IMG/VR virus record: IMGVR_UViG_3300040960_001106
Location: 1 to 38,067 of that record
Origin: a virus
Strand: one strand, 5' to 3'
Length of the DNA stretch: 38,067 bases
Shown: positions 19,034 to 25,567 of the stretch, piece after piece
Layout of the letters: the number at the start of each line of letters is the position of its first letter
How positions within the stretch are numbered: the first letter of the stretch is position 1
Made by a program: the position numbers and the translations under genes
The notes under the pieces: generated by a model
What the model saw: only the letters and a program-made list of their open reading frames with translations
Database searches by the model: none
What the model was told of the DNA's origin: nothing

Positions 19034-19261
19034 TTAATCTATAGATTTAATTTTAGCAAGTTCTTCATCAACTATTTTACCATGATGATCAATTAAAATT
19101 TGACAATTATTAAGATCAATTTCTAATCTTGCTTTATTCGTTTTTTGTGTTGATAAGGCAATTAAACTATTCCTCATATTTTCGTTTAAATCCTTTTCAT
19201 AATATTTTTTATCATTAATAGTTATTGTTCTATTTTCTTCTTGTTTATTTTTAATTATCAT
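19034..19261 (-). CDS. Small DUF6447-like protein
   Basis: This 75-residue protein opens with a beta hairpin (RTITINDKKYYEKDLNENMRNSLIALS) followed by a helical segment. The layout resembles the short DUF6447-type proteins of marine phages. AAGGAG lies upstream of the ATG, which nearly overlaps the stop of the 24-codon micro-gene. Function unknown. Confidence 0.65.
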   Translation of the reverse strand: MIIKNKQEENRTITINDKKYYEKDLNENMRNSLIALSTQKTNKARLEIDLNNCQILIDHHGKIVDEELAKIKSID

Positions 19262-19262
19262 A

Positions 19263-19337
19263 TTATTTTCTCCTTTTTCTCCTTATTGTCATTTTTCTTT
19301 TTCTTTGTGCTCTTACTTGACAACAACATCTTGACAT
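19263..19337 (-). CDS. Possible 24-residue Cys/Arg-rich micro-protein
   Basis: The frame encodes MSRCCCQVRAQRKRKMTIRR and ends with four more basic residues. Eleven of 24 residues are Arg or Lys, and three cysteines are adjacent. It fits exactly between the 33-residue gene and the 75-residue gene (stop and next ATG as TAATATG). Its own ribosome site (GGGA about 10 bases upstream) is only moderate. It may be a real nucleic-acid-binding peptide or a chance frame. Confidence 0.35.
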   Translation of the reverse strand: MSRCCCQVRAQRKRKMTIRRKRRK

Positions 19338-19341
19338 TTTA

Positions 19342-19443
19342 TTATTTCCCTTTTTTCATTTTAATACAGCTGTTTCCCTTACCTCTTCGGTAACCTTTCC
19401 AGCATGCTTTTCCAGCACTACCCTTTTTCTTTTTGTAAGCCAT
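19342..19443 (-). CDS. 33-residue basic micro-protein
   Basis: Encodes MAYKKKKGSAGKACWKGYRR followed by GKGNSCIKMKKGK. Fourteen of 33 residues are Lys or Arg, with two Cys and one Trp. Its ATG overlaps the stop of the upstream 41-residue gene as TAATG, so the two are probably translationally coupled. Its N-terminus (MAYK followed by a run of Lys and Gly/Ser) resembles that of the upstream gene, so the pair may derive from a duplication. A role in binding DNA in the head or RNA in the cell is possible but not shown. Confidence 0.6.
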   Translation of the reverse strand: MAYKKKKGSAGKACWKGYRRGKGNSCIKMKKGK

Positions 19444-19568
19444 TATTTACCTCGTTTTTTAGCAGCAATAATTTTATCTCTTAAAGCTTTTGGAAGCTTC
19501 ATTTGTTTAGCTGTTAAACCGTTAGATCCCTTTTTCTTACTTTTACCACTTTTTCTTTTATAAGCCAT
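19443..19568 (-). CDS. 41-residue basic micro-protein
   Basis: The start at 19568 is preceded by AAGGAGA, which decides against an upstream in-frame ATG at 19637 inside the neighbouring gene. The protein opens MAYKRKSGKSKKKGSNG and continues with an amphipathic segment (LPKALRDKIIAAKKRGK). It is strongly basic. It lies between the RARHxC-type gene and the 33-residue gene in a row of basic proteins just upstream of the head genes. Similar tiny basic proteins are frequent in marine phage structural blocks. Function unknown. Confidence 0.65.
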   Translation of the reverse strand: MAYKRKSGKSKKKGSNGLTAKQMKLPKALRDKIIAAKKRGK

Positions 19569-19581
19569 ATTTATCTCCTTA

Positions 19582-19851
19582 TTACCAAGCTTTGCAAGAC
19601 CAATATCTTGCTTTTGTTTTTGGACCAGGACTAGCACAGTTATGTCTTGCTCTAAAACTAGCTCTAGCTCCAGGATTATTTTTTCTTATTCTCATAGTTT
19701 TTTGACCAGCTTTTTTAGCTGATGTACCACCATGACCAAAATTAACTTTTACAACATTACCTTTTGCATTTTTAACATAAACTTTAAATTTTTTTATATC
19801 TCCACGCATAGGTTTATTTAAAGTTACTTTACGACCTTGATATTCAGCCAT
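19582..19851 (-). CDS. Conserved DUF5872-like phage protein with RARHNC...YWSCKAW motif
   Basis: This 89-residue basic protein has an N-terminal strand region (FKVYVKNAKGNVVKVNFGHG). Its C-terminus contains RIRKNNPGARASFRARHNC and GPKTKARYWSCKAW (residues 55-89). I recognise this motif from a small domain widespread in marine and giant-virus proteins (DUF5872-like). The His-Cys plus a second Cys could bind a metal. AAAGGAG precedes the ATG. The neighbours are basic micro-proteins and head genes, so a structural or DNA-associated head role is plausible. The biochemical function is not known to me. Confidence 0.7.
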   Translation of the reverse strand: MAEYQGRKVTLNKPMRGDIKKFKVYVKNAKGNVVKVNFGHGGTSAKKAGQKTMRIRKNNPGARASFRARHNCASPGPKTKARYWSCKAW

Positions 19852-19853
19852 AA

Positions 19854-20072
19854 TTAAGCTCCTTTGTTATTTGATTCAGTACACGTAAATTTAGTTAACA
19901 TTTGATATTCATTAATTTGTTCAGGAGTATATTTAGCTAAAAATAATTGAGATTCAGAATAACCGTTTTGTAAACAATCATTCCAATCTTTATATTCTAT
20001 AGGTTTAATTACACCTGGTCCACATTGTTGTGCAATTGCAGAACAAACATACATAGTTAGTATAAATTTCAT
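19854..20072 (-). CDS. Small exported Cys-containing protein
   Basis: This 72-residue protein starts with a signal-peptide-like or lipoprotein-like segment (MKFILTMYVCSAIAQQCGPG). The rest is polar and contains two further cysteines (WNDCLQ and FTCTES). It lies between nrdB and the RARHNC gene with 1-2 bp gaps. A similarly organised gene is on the plus strand at 36688. Such small exported proteins are common in marine phages and could act in the periplasm. No function can be assigned. Confidence 0.65.
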   Translation of the reverse strand: MKFILTMYVCSAIAQQCGPGVIKPIEYKDWNDCLQNGYSESQLFLAKYTPEQINEYQMLTKFTCTESNNKGA

Positions 20073-20073
20073 A

Positions 20074-21027
20074 TTATCCCCACAAATTTCCAGTCATAGA
20101 TCCTTTGTTATATTCAGTAGCTCTATTTTCGAAGAAATTTGCATGTTCAACGCCATTTAGAACCCAATCAAGCCAACTTAAAGGGTTGTCTTTAACTTTA
20201 TAATTTGGTTTTAAAGATAATTGCAATAATCTTCTATCAGCAATATATCTTATATATTTTTTTACTTCATCAGATGTTAATCCACGAATTCCACCTAATT
20301 CAAAAGCTAAGTCAATAAACTTATCTTCTAGGTTTACCATATCACGACATTGTTGATATAAATCAGCTTTAAATTGTTCAGTCCATACTTGTGGATTTTC
20401 TTTTATTAATTCATGAAATAATTTAATCATGCTTTCAACATGATGAGTTTCATCTCTAATTGACCAAGTTACAATTTGACACATACCCTTCATTCTTCCA
20501 AATCTTTGAAAGTTTAAAAGCATTACAAATGATGCAAATAATTGTAAACCTTCTCCAAATGCAGAAAAACAAGCAATATCTTTTATTAAACCTTCAACAC
20601 CTTTGCCTTTTGGTTTAAATAAATATTCATGTTTATCAGCCATTTCTTTATATTCTTGAAATGCTTTAAAATTAGATAATGATGTTTCACCAATAGTATC
20701 ATTTAATAATGAATAACTATGAGCATGATTAGCTTCAGATGCCACAAAGGATCCTAGCATCATTCTAACTTCAGGTGATTTAAATTGTGGTATATATTTA
20801 TCTAAATAAGCTTGAGCGATATCAACATCACCTTGTGTAAAAAATTTCAATATTTGAGATATTAAATTTTTTTCTTCAGCTGTTAATCTTTCGTTCCAAT
20901 CTCTTACATCTTCATGTAATGGAACCTCACTAGGAAGCCAATGCATCTTCTGCATTGTATCATATGCTTCAAATGCCCATTCATAATCGAAAGGCTTATA
21001 ATAGTTTCTAGTTTTAAATAAGCTCAT
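20074..21027 (-). CDS. nrdB: Class I ribonucleotide reductase, beta subunit
   Basis: This 317-residue protein has the di-iron and radical residues of class Ia R2. An Asp lies in FTQGDVDIAQ (67 or 69), and Glu98, His101 and Tyr105 lie in EANHAHSYS. Glu159 lies in FGEGLQ, and Glu193 and His196 in RDETHH. The Tyr105 position is that of the radical tyrosine of E. coli NrdB. The C-terminal FFENRATEYNKGSMTGNLWG is the tail that binds NrdA. With nrdA upstream and a dNMP kinase on the other arm, it raises dNTP supply for phage replication. The gene is about 60 residues shorter than E. coli nrdB. Confidence 0.95.
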   Translation of the reverse strand: MSLFKTRNYYKPFDYEWAFEAYDTMQKMHWLPSEVPLHEDVRDWNERLTAEEKNLISQILKFFTQGDVDIAQAYLDKYIPQFKSPEVRMMLGSFVASEANHAHSYSLLNDTIGETSLSNFKAFQEYKEMADKHEYLFKPKGKGVEGLIKDIACFSAFGEGLQLFASFVMLLNFQRFGRMKGMCQIVTWSIRDETHHVESMIKLFHELIKENPQVWTEQFKADLYQQCRDMVNLEDKFIDLAFELGGIRGLTSDEVKKYIRYIADRRLLQLSLKPNYKVKDNPLSWLDWVLNGVEHANFFENRATEYNKGSMTGNLWG

Positions 21028-21156
21028 TTATTTCCTTTTTCTTTTTCTGGTAACAACAAGTTTACCGTTTTCTTCTTTTACTTCCATTCCAGCATTTTCA
21101 GTTTGTTTTTTTAACTGACGATACTTTTGAGTAATAGTTAATTTTTTTTTAATCAT
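21028..21156 (-). CDS. 42-residue basic protein between nrdA and nrdB
   Basis: Encodes MIKKKLTITQKYRQLKKQTE followed by a glycine/glutamate loop and a basic tail (TRKRKRK). GAGGG lies 9 bases upstream, within the end of nrdA. Its stop overlaps the nrdB start as TAAATG, and its basic tail codons double as the AAGGA ribosome site of nrdB. It is coding in all respects but unknown. It may be a regulator or an unrelated small insert in the nrdAB operon. Confidence 0.65.
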   Translation of the reverse strand: MIKKKLTITQKYRQLKKQTENAGMEVKEENGKLVVTRKRKRK

Positions 21157-21161
21157 ATTTA

Positions 21162-22919
21162 TTATCCCTCACAAGCTAAACATTCATCGGCTTCAGGTAT
21201 TATTGTTCTTTCAACTTTTAAACTTACTAATTCAGCACGTTTAATTGCTTCAGATCTACAATAGTATAATGTTTTAAGTTTCTTTTTCCATGCTAACATA
21301 TGCATATCATGTAATTCTTTTATGTTTACATCAGCAGGAACAAATACATTTAATGATTGACCTTGACAAATATGTTCTTGTCTATCGGCCGCATGTTCAA
21401 TGATCCATTGTTGATTTAGTTCAATTGATGTTTTAAATACATCTTTTTCATAATCTGATAAATCTTTTAAATGTAAAACTGAACCACGATTAGCTAAAAT
21501 AGAAGTCCAAGTTTTTTCATTATTTATACCTTTTGTTTCCAATAATTGTTCTAAAAATTTATTTTTAACAAGAAAAGAACCTGACATAGTTTTTTGAACA
21601 TATGCATTAGCTCTAAATGGTTCAATACTTGGAGAAGTTGTTCCACAAATAATTGAACTTGAAGCATTAGGAGCAATGGCAAGTAAATGAGCATTTCTCA
21701 TTCCAGTACCTTCCATATCCGGAGCTTCACCTCTTTTTATAGCTAATCTTTTTGATTCTTTTACTGCTTCATCTTTAATGTGTTTAAACATTAATTTATT
21801 TTTAGCTTTTGCCATAACAGATTCAAATGCAATATTATTTTTTTGTAAATAAGCATGAAAACCCATAGCACCAAGACCAATAGATCTTTCTTGTGTTGCA
21901 CTATATTTAGCTCTAAATACGCTATCAGGTGCATTATCTATAAAACTTTGTAATACATTATCTAAAAATCTAACAAGATCAGAAATAAATAATTTATCAT
22001 CTTTCCATTCATCATATTTTTCTAAATTAACACTTGATAAACAACAAACAGCAGTTCTATCTTCATCAGTTGGTAATGTAATTTCAGTACATAAATTTGA
22101 ATGTTTAACTGATAATCCTAATTTCTTTTGTTGTTCAGGCAATGCATCATTAATATGATCAATGTAGCAAATATATGGCTCACCAGTGGCTACTCTGTTT
22201 TCAAGTATTTTTTGCCACAAGTCTCTAGCTGAGACCTTTTTAACTATTTCTTTTGTATGTGGATCAATTAAATTCCAAGTATCATCATAAGTTGGTTCTT
22301 GAATACATTTTTCAATTAATTCCATAAAATCATTAGTAATGTTTATTCCATGATGTAGATTTAAACATTTTCTGTGTATATCGCCACCTGACGGTTTTCT
22401 TATATCTAAAAATTCTAATATTTCCGGATGTGATATATCCATATATGCGGCATAACTACCTCTTCTAGTTTTACCTTGACTAAATGCCATAATCTCTGAA
22501 TCTACAACTTTTAAAAAAGGTACAGACCCTGATGATTGAGATCCACCAGATGTTTTAGTTCCATCAGACCTAATATGACCCCAATATCCTCCAATACCAC
22601 CACCAATAGATGTTAACCAAGCATTTTCAGTATAATGACCAGTTAATCCCTCTCTACTATCGCCGACGTAATTTAAGAAACATGATATTGGCATACCTCG
22701 CTCTGTACCACCATTACTTAATATAGGAGTTGAATACATAAACCATAGTTTAGATGCATAATTATAAATTCTTTGGGCCATTTCATCATTATCAGAATAA
22801 GCTTTTGCCGCTCTTAAAAATGCCTCTTGTGGACTATTTTCCTCAGGTAATAAATACCTGTCTTTTAATGTTGTTTTTCCAAAATCTGTGAGTAAATTAT
22901 CTCTATCTTCTACTATCAT
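21162..22919 (-). CDS. nrdA: Class I ribonucleotide reductase, alpha subunit
   Basis: The ATG at 22919, preceded by AGGAT, gives 585 residues. The frame extends 15 codons further upstream but without a better start. Catalytic residues are all present: Cys80 (MPISC), Asn275-x-Cys277-x-Glu279 (NLCTEI), the second active-site cysteine in CCLSS (292/293), the radical-transfer pair Tyr552-Tyr553 (KTLYYCR), and the C-terminal pair Cys580/Cys583 (ECLACEG). The N-terminal ATP-cone is absent and the protein is much shorter than E. coli NrdA (761 residues). It probably therefore lacks dATP feedback inhibition, as in other phage enzymes. Confidence 0.95.
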   Translation of the reverse strand: MIVEDRDNLLTDFGKTTLKDRYLLPEENSPQEAFLRAAKAYSDNDEMAQRIYNYASKLWFMYSTPILSNGGTERGMPISCFLNYVGDSREGLTGHYTENAWLTSIGGGIGGYWGHIRSDGTKTSGGSQSSGSVPFLKVVDSEIMAFSQGKTRRGSYAAYMDISHPEILEFLDIRKPSGGDIHRKCLNLHHGINITNDFMELIEKCIQEPTYDDTWNLIDPHTKEIVKKVSARDLWQKILENRVATGEPYICYIDHINDALPEQQKKLGLSVKHSNLCTEITLPTDEDRTAVCCLSSVNLEKYDEWKDDKLFISDLVRFLDNVLQSFIDNAPDSVFRAKYSATQERSIGLGAMGFHAYLQKNNIAFESVMAKAKNKLMFKHIKDEAVKESKRLAIKRGEAPDMEGTGMRNAHLLAIAPNASSSIICGTTSPSIEPFRANAYVQKTMSGSFLVKNKFLEQLLETKGINNEKTWTSILANRGSVLHLKDLSDYEKDVFKTSIELNQQWIIEHAADRQEHICQGQSLNVFVPADVNIKELHDMHMLAWKKKLKTLYYCRSEAIKRAELVSLKVERTIIPEADECLACEG

Positions 22920-22935
22920 ATATTCATTATCCTTT

Positions 22936-23019
22936 TTATAAAACTGAGTATGCTTCAATAGCAAGTACAGTTATTGACATTAAGTATATTGCTAAACTTG
23001 TATACAATATATATTTCAT
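22936..23019 (-). CDS. 27-residue membrane peptide
   Basis: Encodes MKYILYTSLAIYLMSITVLA followed by IEAYSVL, a single hydrophobic helix. It sits between the 62-residue membrane protein and nrdA, and its end overlaps the ribosome-site region of nrdA. There is no clear Shine-Dalgarno sequence, so it may depend on coupling to the upstream gene. A second 27-residue membrane peptide with a strong ribosome site is found at 33026. Confidence 0.45.
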   Translation of the reverse strand: MKYILYTSLAIYLMSITVLAIEAYSVL

Positions 23020-23031
23020 TTATTTAATATT

Positions 23032-23220
23032 TTATTTTGATGTTAATCTATCTATGTGATTGTAAATTCTTCCAATTTGTTTATCAATCGACATTATTTC
23101 TTCACTTAACATTCCTAAGTGAACTTGTAATTCTACTATTGTCATTAATACATAAGTTGACAGCCCTAAAAGTATTGTTCCCAATAAAGCTATTAAAGCT
23201 GTATTATGCTGACGTTTCAT
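23032..23220 (-). CDS. Small membrane protein with coiled-coil tail
   Basis: This 62-residue protein has a short basic N-terminus, one transmembrane helix (residues 8-28, ALIALLGTILLGLSTYVLMTI) and a helical polar C-terminus (MLSEEIMSIDKQIGRIYNHIDRLTSK). This is the plan of an inner-membrane spanin or of other phage anchors. The ATG overlaps the stop of the preceding gene (TAATG). It could be part of a lysis set with the neighbouring hydrophobic genes, although the lysozyme lies 4 kb upstream. Confidence 0.65.
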   Translation of the reverse strand: MKRQHNTALIALLGTILLGLSTYVLMTIVELQVHLGMLSEEIMSIDKQIGRIYNHIDRLTSK

Positions 23221-23444
23221 TATCTTGGTTTCCTTCTTCTTTTACAAGAAGGACATTTATTTTTTTTTATTTGGTTTAATTTGTTAGTCCATAATACTCT
23301 AAAAAATGGTTGAACAACCCCAACGGCTATCGCTCCAACTATTATAGCAAACATAGATTGTGTAGTTATGCCTGCTGTTATCCCAAATAAACTAGCAGTC
23401 ACTACAGTATCATTATTAATCATTTTTACATAATTTCCTTTCAT
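23220..23444 (-). CDS. Holin-like membrane protein with CxxC basic tail
   Basis: The start at 23444 overlaps the stop of the 28-residue gene as ATGA, so 74 residues is preferred over a longer frame without a ribosome site. Two hydrophobic helices (about residues 14-30 and 32-50) are followed by a very basic tail containing CPSC (residues 64-67, KNKCPSCKRRRKPR). Two helices with a charged tail is the class II holin plan, but the CxxC pair is unusual for holins and may bind metal. The holin assignment is tentative. Confidence 0.6.
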   Translation of the reverse strand: MKGNYVKMINNDTVVTASLFGITAGITTQSMFAIIVGAIAVGVVQPFFRVLWTNKLNQIKKNKCPSCKRRRKPR

Positions 23445-23527
23445 AATCCGTAAAAATGCCCTCCTTGCCATAAAGCAAGAAGGAGCATTGAAATTAAGAT
23501 TAATGAATTAAATTGCCACCATTTCAT
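23441..23527 (-). CDS. 28-residue membrane peptide, first gene of the membrane cluster
   Basis: Encodes MKWWQFNSLILISMLLLALW followed by QGGHFYGL, a single hydrophobic helix with a Trp pair at the N-terminus. A strong GGAGGAGG ribosome site lies just before the ATG, 15 bases downstream of the portal stop. Its stop overlaps the next ATG (ATGA). A hairpin at 23458-23486 within the coding sequence may delay ribosomes or set the ratio of the two products. Probably a real gene; function unknown. Confidence 0.6.
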   Translation of the reverse strand: MKWWQFNSLILISMLLLALWQGGHFYGL

Positions 23528-23541
23528 AGCAGCCTCCTCCA

Positions 23542-25137
23542 TTAATTTTCGGTATTACTACCTTGAATAACGTTTATTTCTTGTTCATATTGTTCTCTTG
23601 GAGAAATAATACGATTGTCTTGAGATATTTCATCACTTCCTGAAGTATCATCATAATCTGTAGGAATTGCATCATTATTTTTAGCAACTTCTAAGAATGT
23701 TGATCTTGGAATTAATCCATTTTGATACCATTCAGTAATTAACCTCATCCAATCACTTCCTCTTGGAGAAGCATTGAAGTCAGATGATAAATTAAACCTA
23801 ATGTCTTGTTCAGTTATATTTATATCATATCTCCAATTAACCATTTGTTTGATAATTTTTTTCATGCTTTCTGATACTTTAGCATTTAAACTTGCTAAAG
23901 CAGCATTTTGTGCAGCATTTCTTAAGCTTAAGGCAACACCGGATTGATCCGAATTGTTTGGCTCTAAACTTAACATTTTAACACCAATTCTAGTTAATTC
24001 ATCATAACCACCTTTAATAGCTTCTTCCATATCTTTTAAAGCATTAGTAGGCGTTTGTAATGTTTCAACAGTATCATCTTTGTTAACAAATAACCAAGTA
24101 CCAAGACCTTGTTTAACAAGATCAGATTTTTCAGATTCTGTTAATGAATCAGATTTAACAACTGGTGTATAAGTTGCACTTAAATATAATAAGTGGTTTC
24201 TTCTTGAAATTTTATTATATAAAGCAATTTCTCTGTTTACAATGGCAGTCATTAAAGGGTCCACACATTCAATTGAACCATTTAAAGGATAAAATGGAAT
24301 ATAATCCATTCTTTTGCCATTTTGAAATAAATTTGTATTAGTTCCTTGTAAAATCCAATCATCTGTTAATTGATCAAAATTATAATCAACTCCACCATCA
24401 ATAAATGTTGGTGTATCAGATGTATTTCTAATATATGTGTCAATTACATATAAACCCGCTTCATCTAATCTGTGAACTTGTACAGTATCAACATATTTTG
24501 GATGAAATGGACTATTTGGATCATATTCAAGTACAAAATATCTAGTAATTAATTGATCTAATTTTACTTGACCTTTTGCATCAGTAGCTTCAGACCAGTT
24601 AACAATATTTTCAGCGTGATGTAATATTGGATAAGGTTTAACTTCTTTTCTTTCAGCTGGTGTTAAATTTTCTAAATCAACAACAGGAAAGTCAATTTGT
24701 ATAAAAGCTCTTGATGTTTGTAATTCTTCCCATAAAGCAGTGCTTAAAAATGATATAAGGTTACTTTTGTCAGATCCTATATCATCTAATATCCATTGCT
24801 TAGCCCCTTCTGGAGCCCCAGTAATTTCTAGCATTGGTTGTTTTCTTAATAAACCACCTATTATCATTTTACAAAATTCACTAGATACACCTGGTACCTC
24901 AGCTTCAGCTTTGTAAAAATCATATTGCTCTTGTGTCATTGTAGGGTTAAACGGAAGTAATAAATTGTCACTTGAAGGCACAGAATCATAATCCTTAGTA
25001 TAAGATGGACCTTGGATCATTGCTCTGTTTCGTTTCCATTCGTTTATTTGACTCAGGTATTCATCATTTGGATATCCTGGGCCTTTGGCAGTTTCTGTAG
25101 ATTTAACTATAGAACTGTTTTTATATCTAATTGCCAT
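23542..25137 (-). CDS. Portal protein (DUF4055-like)
   Basis: The ATG at 25137, preceded by TAGGAAA, gives 531 residues. The protein has the helical layout of the DUF4055 portal family: MTQEQYDFYKAEAEVPGVSSEFCKMIIGGLLRKQP near residues 73-107, and an ALSLRNAAQNAALASLNAKVSESMKKI helix in the C-terminal half, with a polar tail. It lies between large terminase and head genes, as portals do. It would form the dodecameric ring for DNA packaging. A 430-bp structured non-coding segment precedes it, so its translation or transcript may be regulated separately from terL. Confidence 0.8.
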   Translation of the reverse strand: MAIRYKNSSIVKSTETAKGPGYPNDEYLSQINEWKRNRAMIQGPSYTKDYDSVPSSDNLLLPFNPTMTQEQYDFYKAEAEVPGVSSEFCKMIIGGLLRKQPMLEITGAPEGAKQWILDDIGSDKSNLISFLSTALWEELQTSRAFIQIDFPVVDLENLTPAERKEVKPYPILHHAENIVNWSEATDAKGQVKLDQLITRYFVLEYDPNSPFHPKYVDTVQVHRLDEAGLYVIDTYIRNTSDTPTFIDGGVDYNFDQLTDDWILQGTNTNLFQNGKRMDYIPFYPLNGSIECVDPLMTAIVNREIALYNKISRRNHLLYLSATYTPVVKSDSLTESEKSDLVKQGLGTWLFVNKDDTVETLQTPTNALKDMEEAIKGGYDELTRIGVKMLSLEPNNSDQSGVALSLRNAAQNAALASLNAKVSESMKKIIKQMVNWRYDINITEQDIRFNLSSDFNASPRGSDWMRLITEWYQNGLIPRSTFLEVAKNNDAIPTDYDDTSGSDEISQDNRIISPREQYEQEINVIQGSNTEN

Positions 25138-25567
25138 ATTGTGTTTCCTAAACTTTAGAATGAACCAAAACATTTGGCTCGGATTAATTAAAATAATTTT
25201 TGATTTGGCCGATCCAAGATCAAAAGAAATTGGTGTTCGTCAAAGTGCGATTGGCCACCCTAGCCCGACGCCAAAGAGGGATCTAGTCCCCCTCACGCCC
25301 AGCAGCCCATTAACGCCCCGAGCCTAAATAAGCGGTCAGTCAGTTCTATTTGAATTGAAAACGCTCTAATCGTACAACCACGCCTGCCTTGCTAAATATA
25401 GTATTTGCTGGGCTCTAGGCTGTAAAATTGAAAAAGCTCGGACCGAATGATCAGCTTTCGGACCACAAAAATTTAAATAAGCCTTAAACACCAATGGTTA
25501 AGTGCCATTTGATTATTGGCTACCATTGATTAACTTTATTATATTATATTGATTATTTAGTTACAAA
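25138..25567 (-). ncRNA. Structured, GC-rich non-coding segment between terL and portal
   Basis: No convincing frame lies in these 430 bp. GC is far above the surroundings (39 of 60 bases in 25261-25320). Several helices are visible. 25492-25498 pairs with 25522-25528, enclosing 25504-25507/25517-25520. 25297-25304 pairs with 25406-25413 (8 bp, long range). There is an interrupted GGxCCGAA/TTCGGxCC stem at 25440-25464, and a hairpin at 25162-25180 whose G-U pair exists only on the minus strand. A second wobble position also favours minus, while one favours plus. It may be a long 5' leader of portal mRNA, a processed RNA, or the packaging site. A perfect 7-bp hairpin at 25556-25572 covers the terL stop. 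Confidence 0.6.

Noticed and set aside
25085-25327. 80-codon plus-strand frame across the portal start and the GC-rich island
   Set aside because: Most of it is antisense to portal codons and its end only reflects the structured non-coding segment. No ribosome site and no protein-like pattern.
25141-25567. tRNA, tmRNA, group I intron or hammerhead ribozyme in the GC-rich island
   Set aside because: No GGTTCRAnnCC T-arm, no paired 7-bp acceptor ends, no P7-type core, and the CTGAT plus CGAAA elements do not match the hammerhead core CTGANGA...GAAA order.
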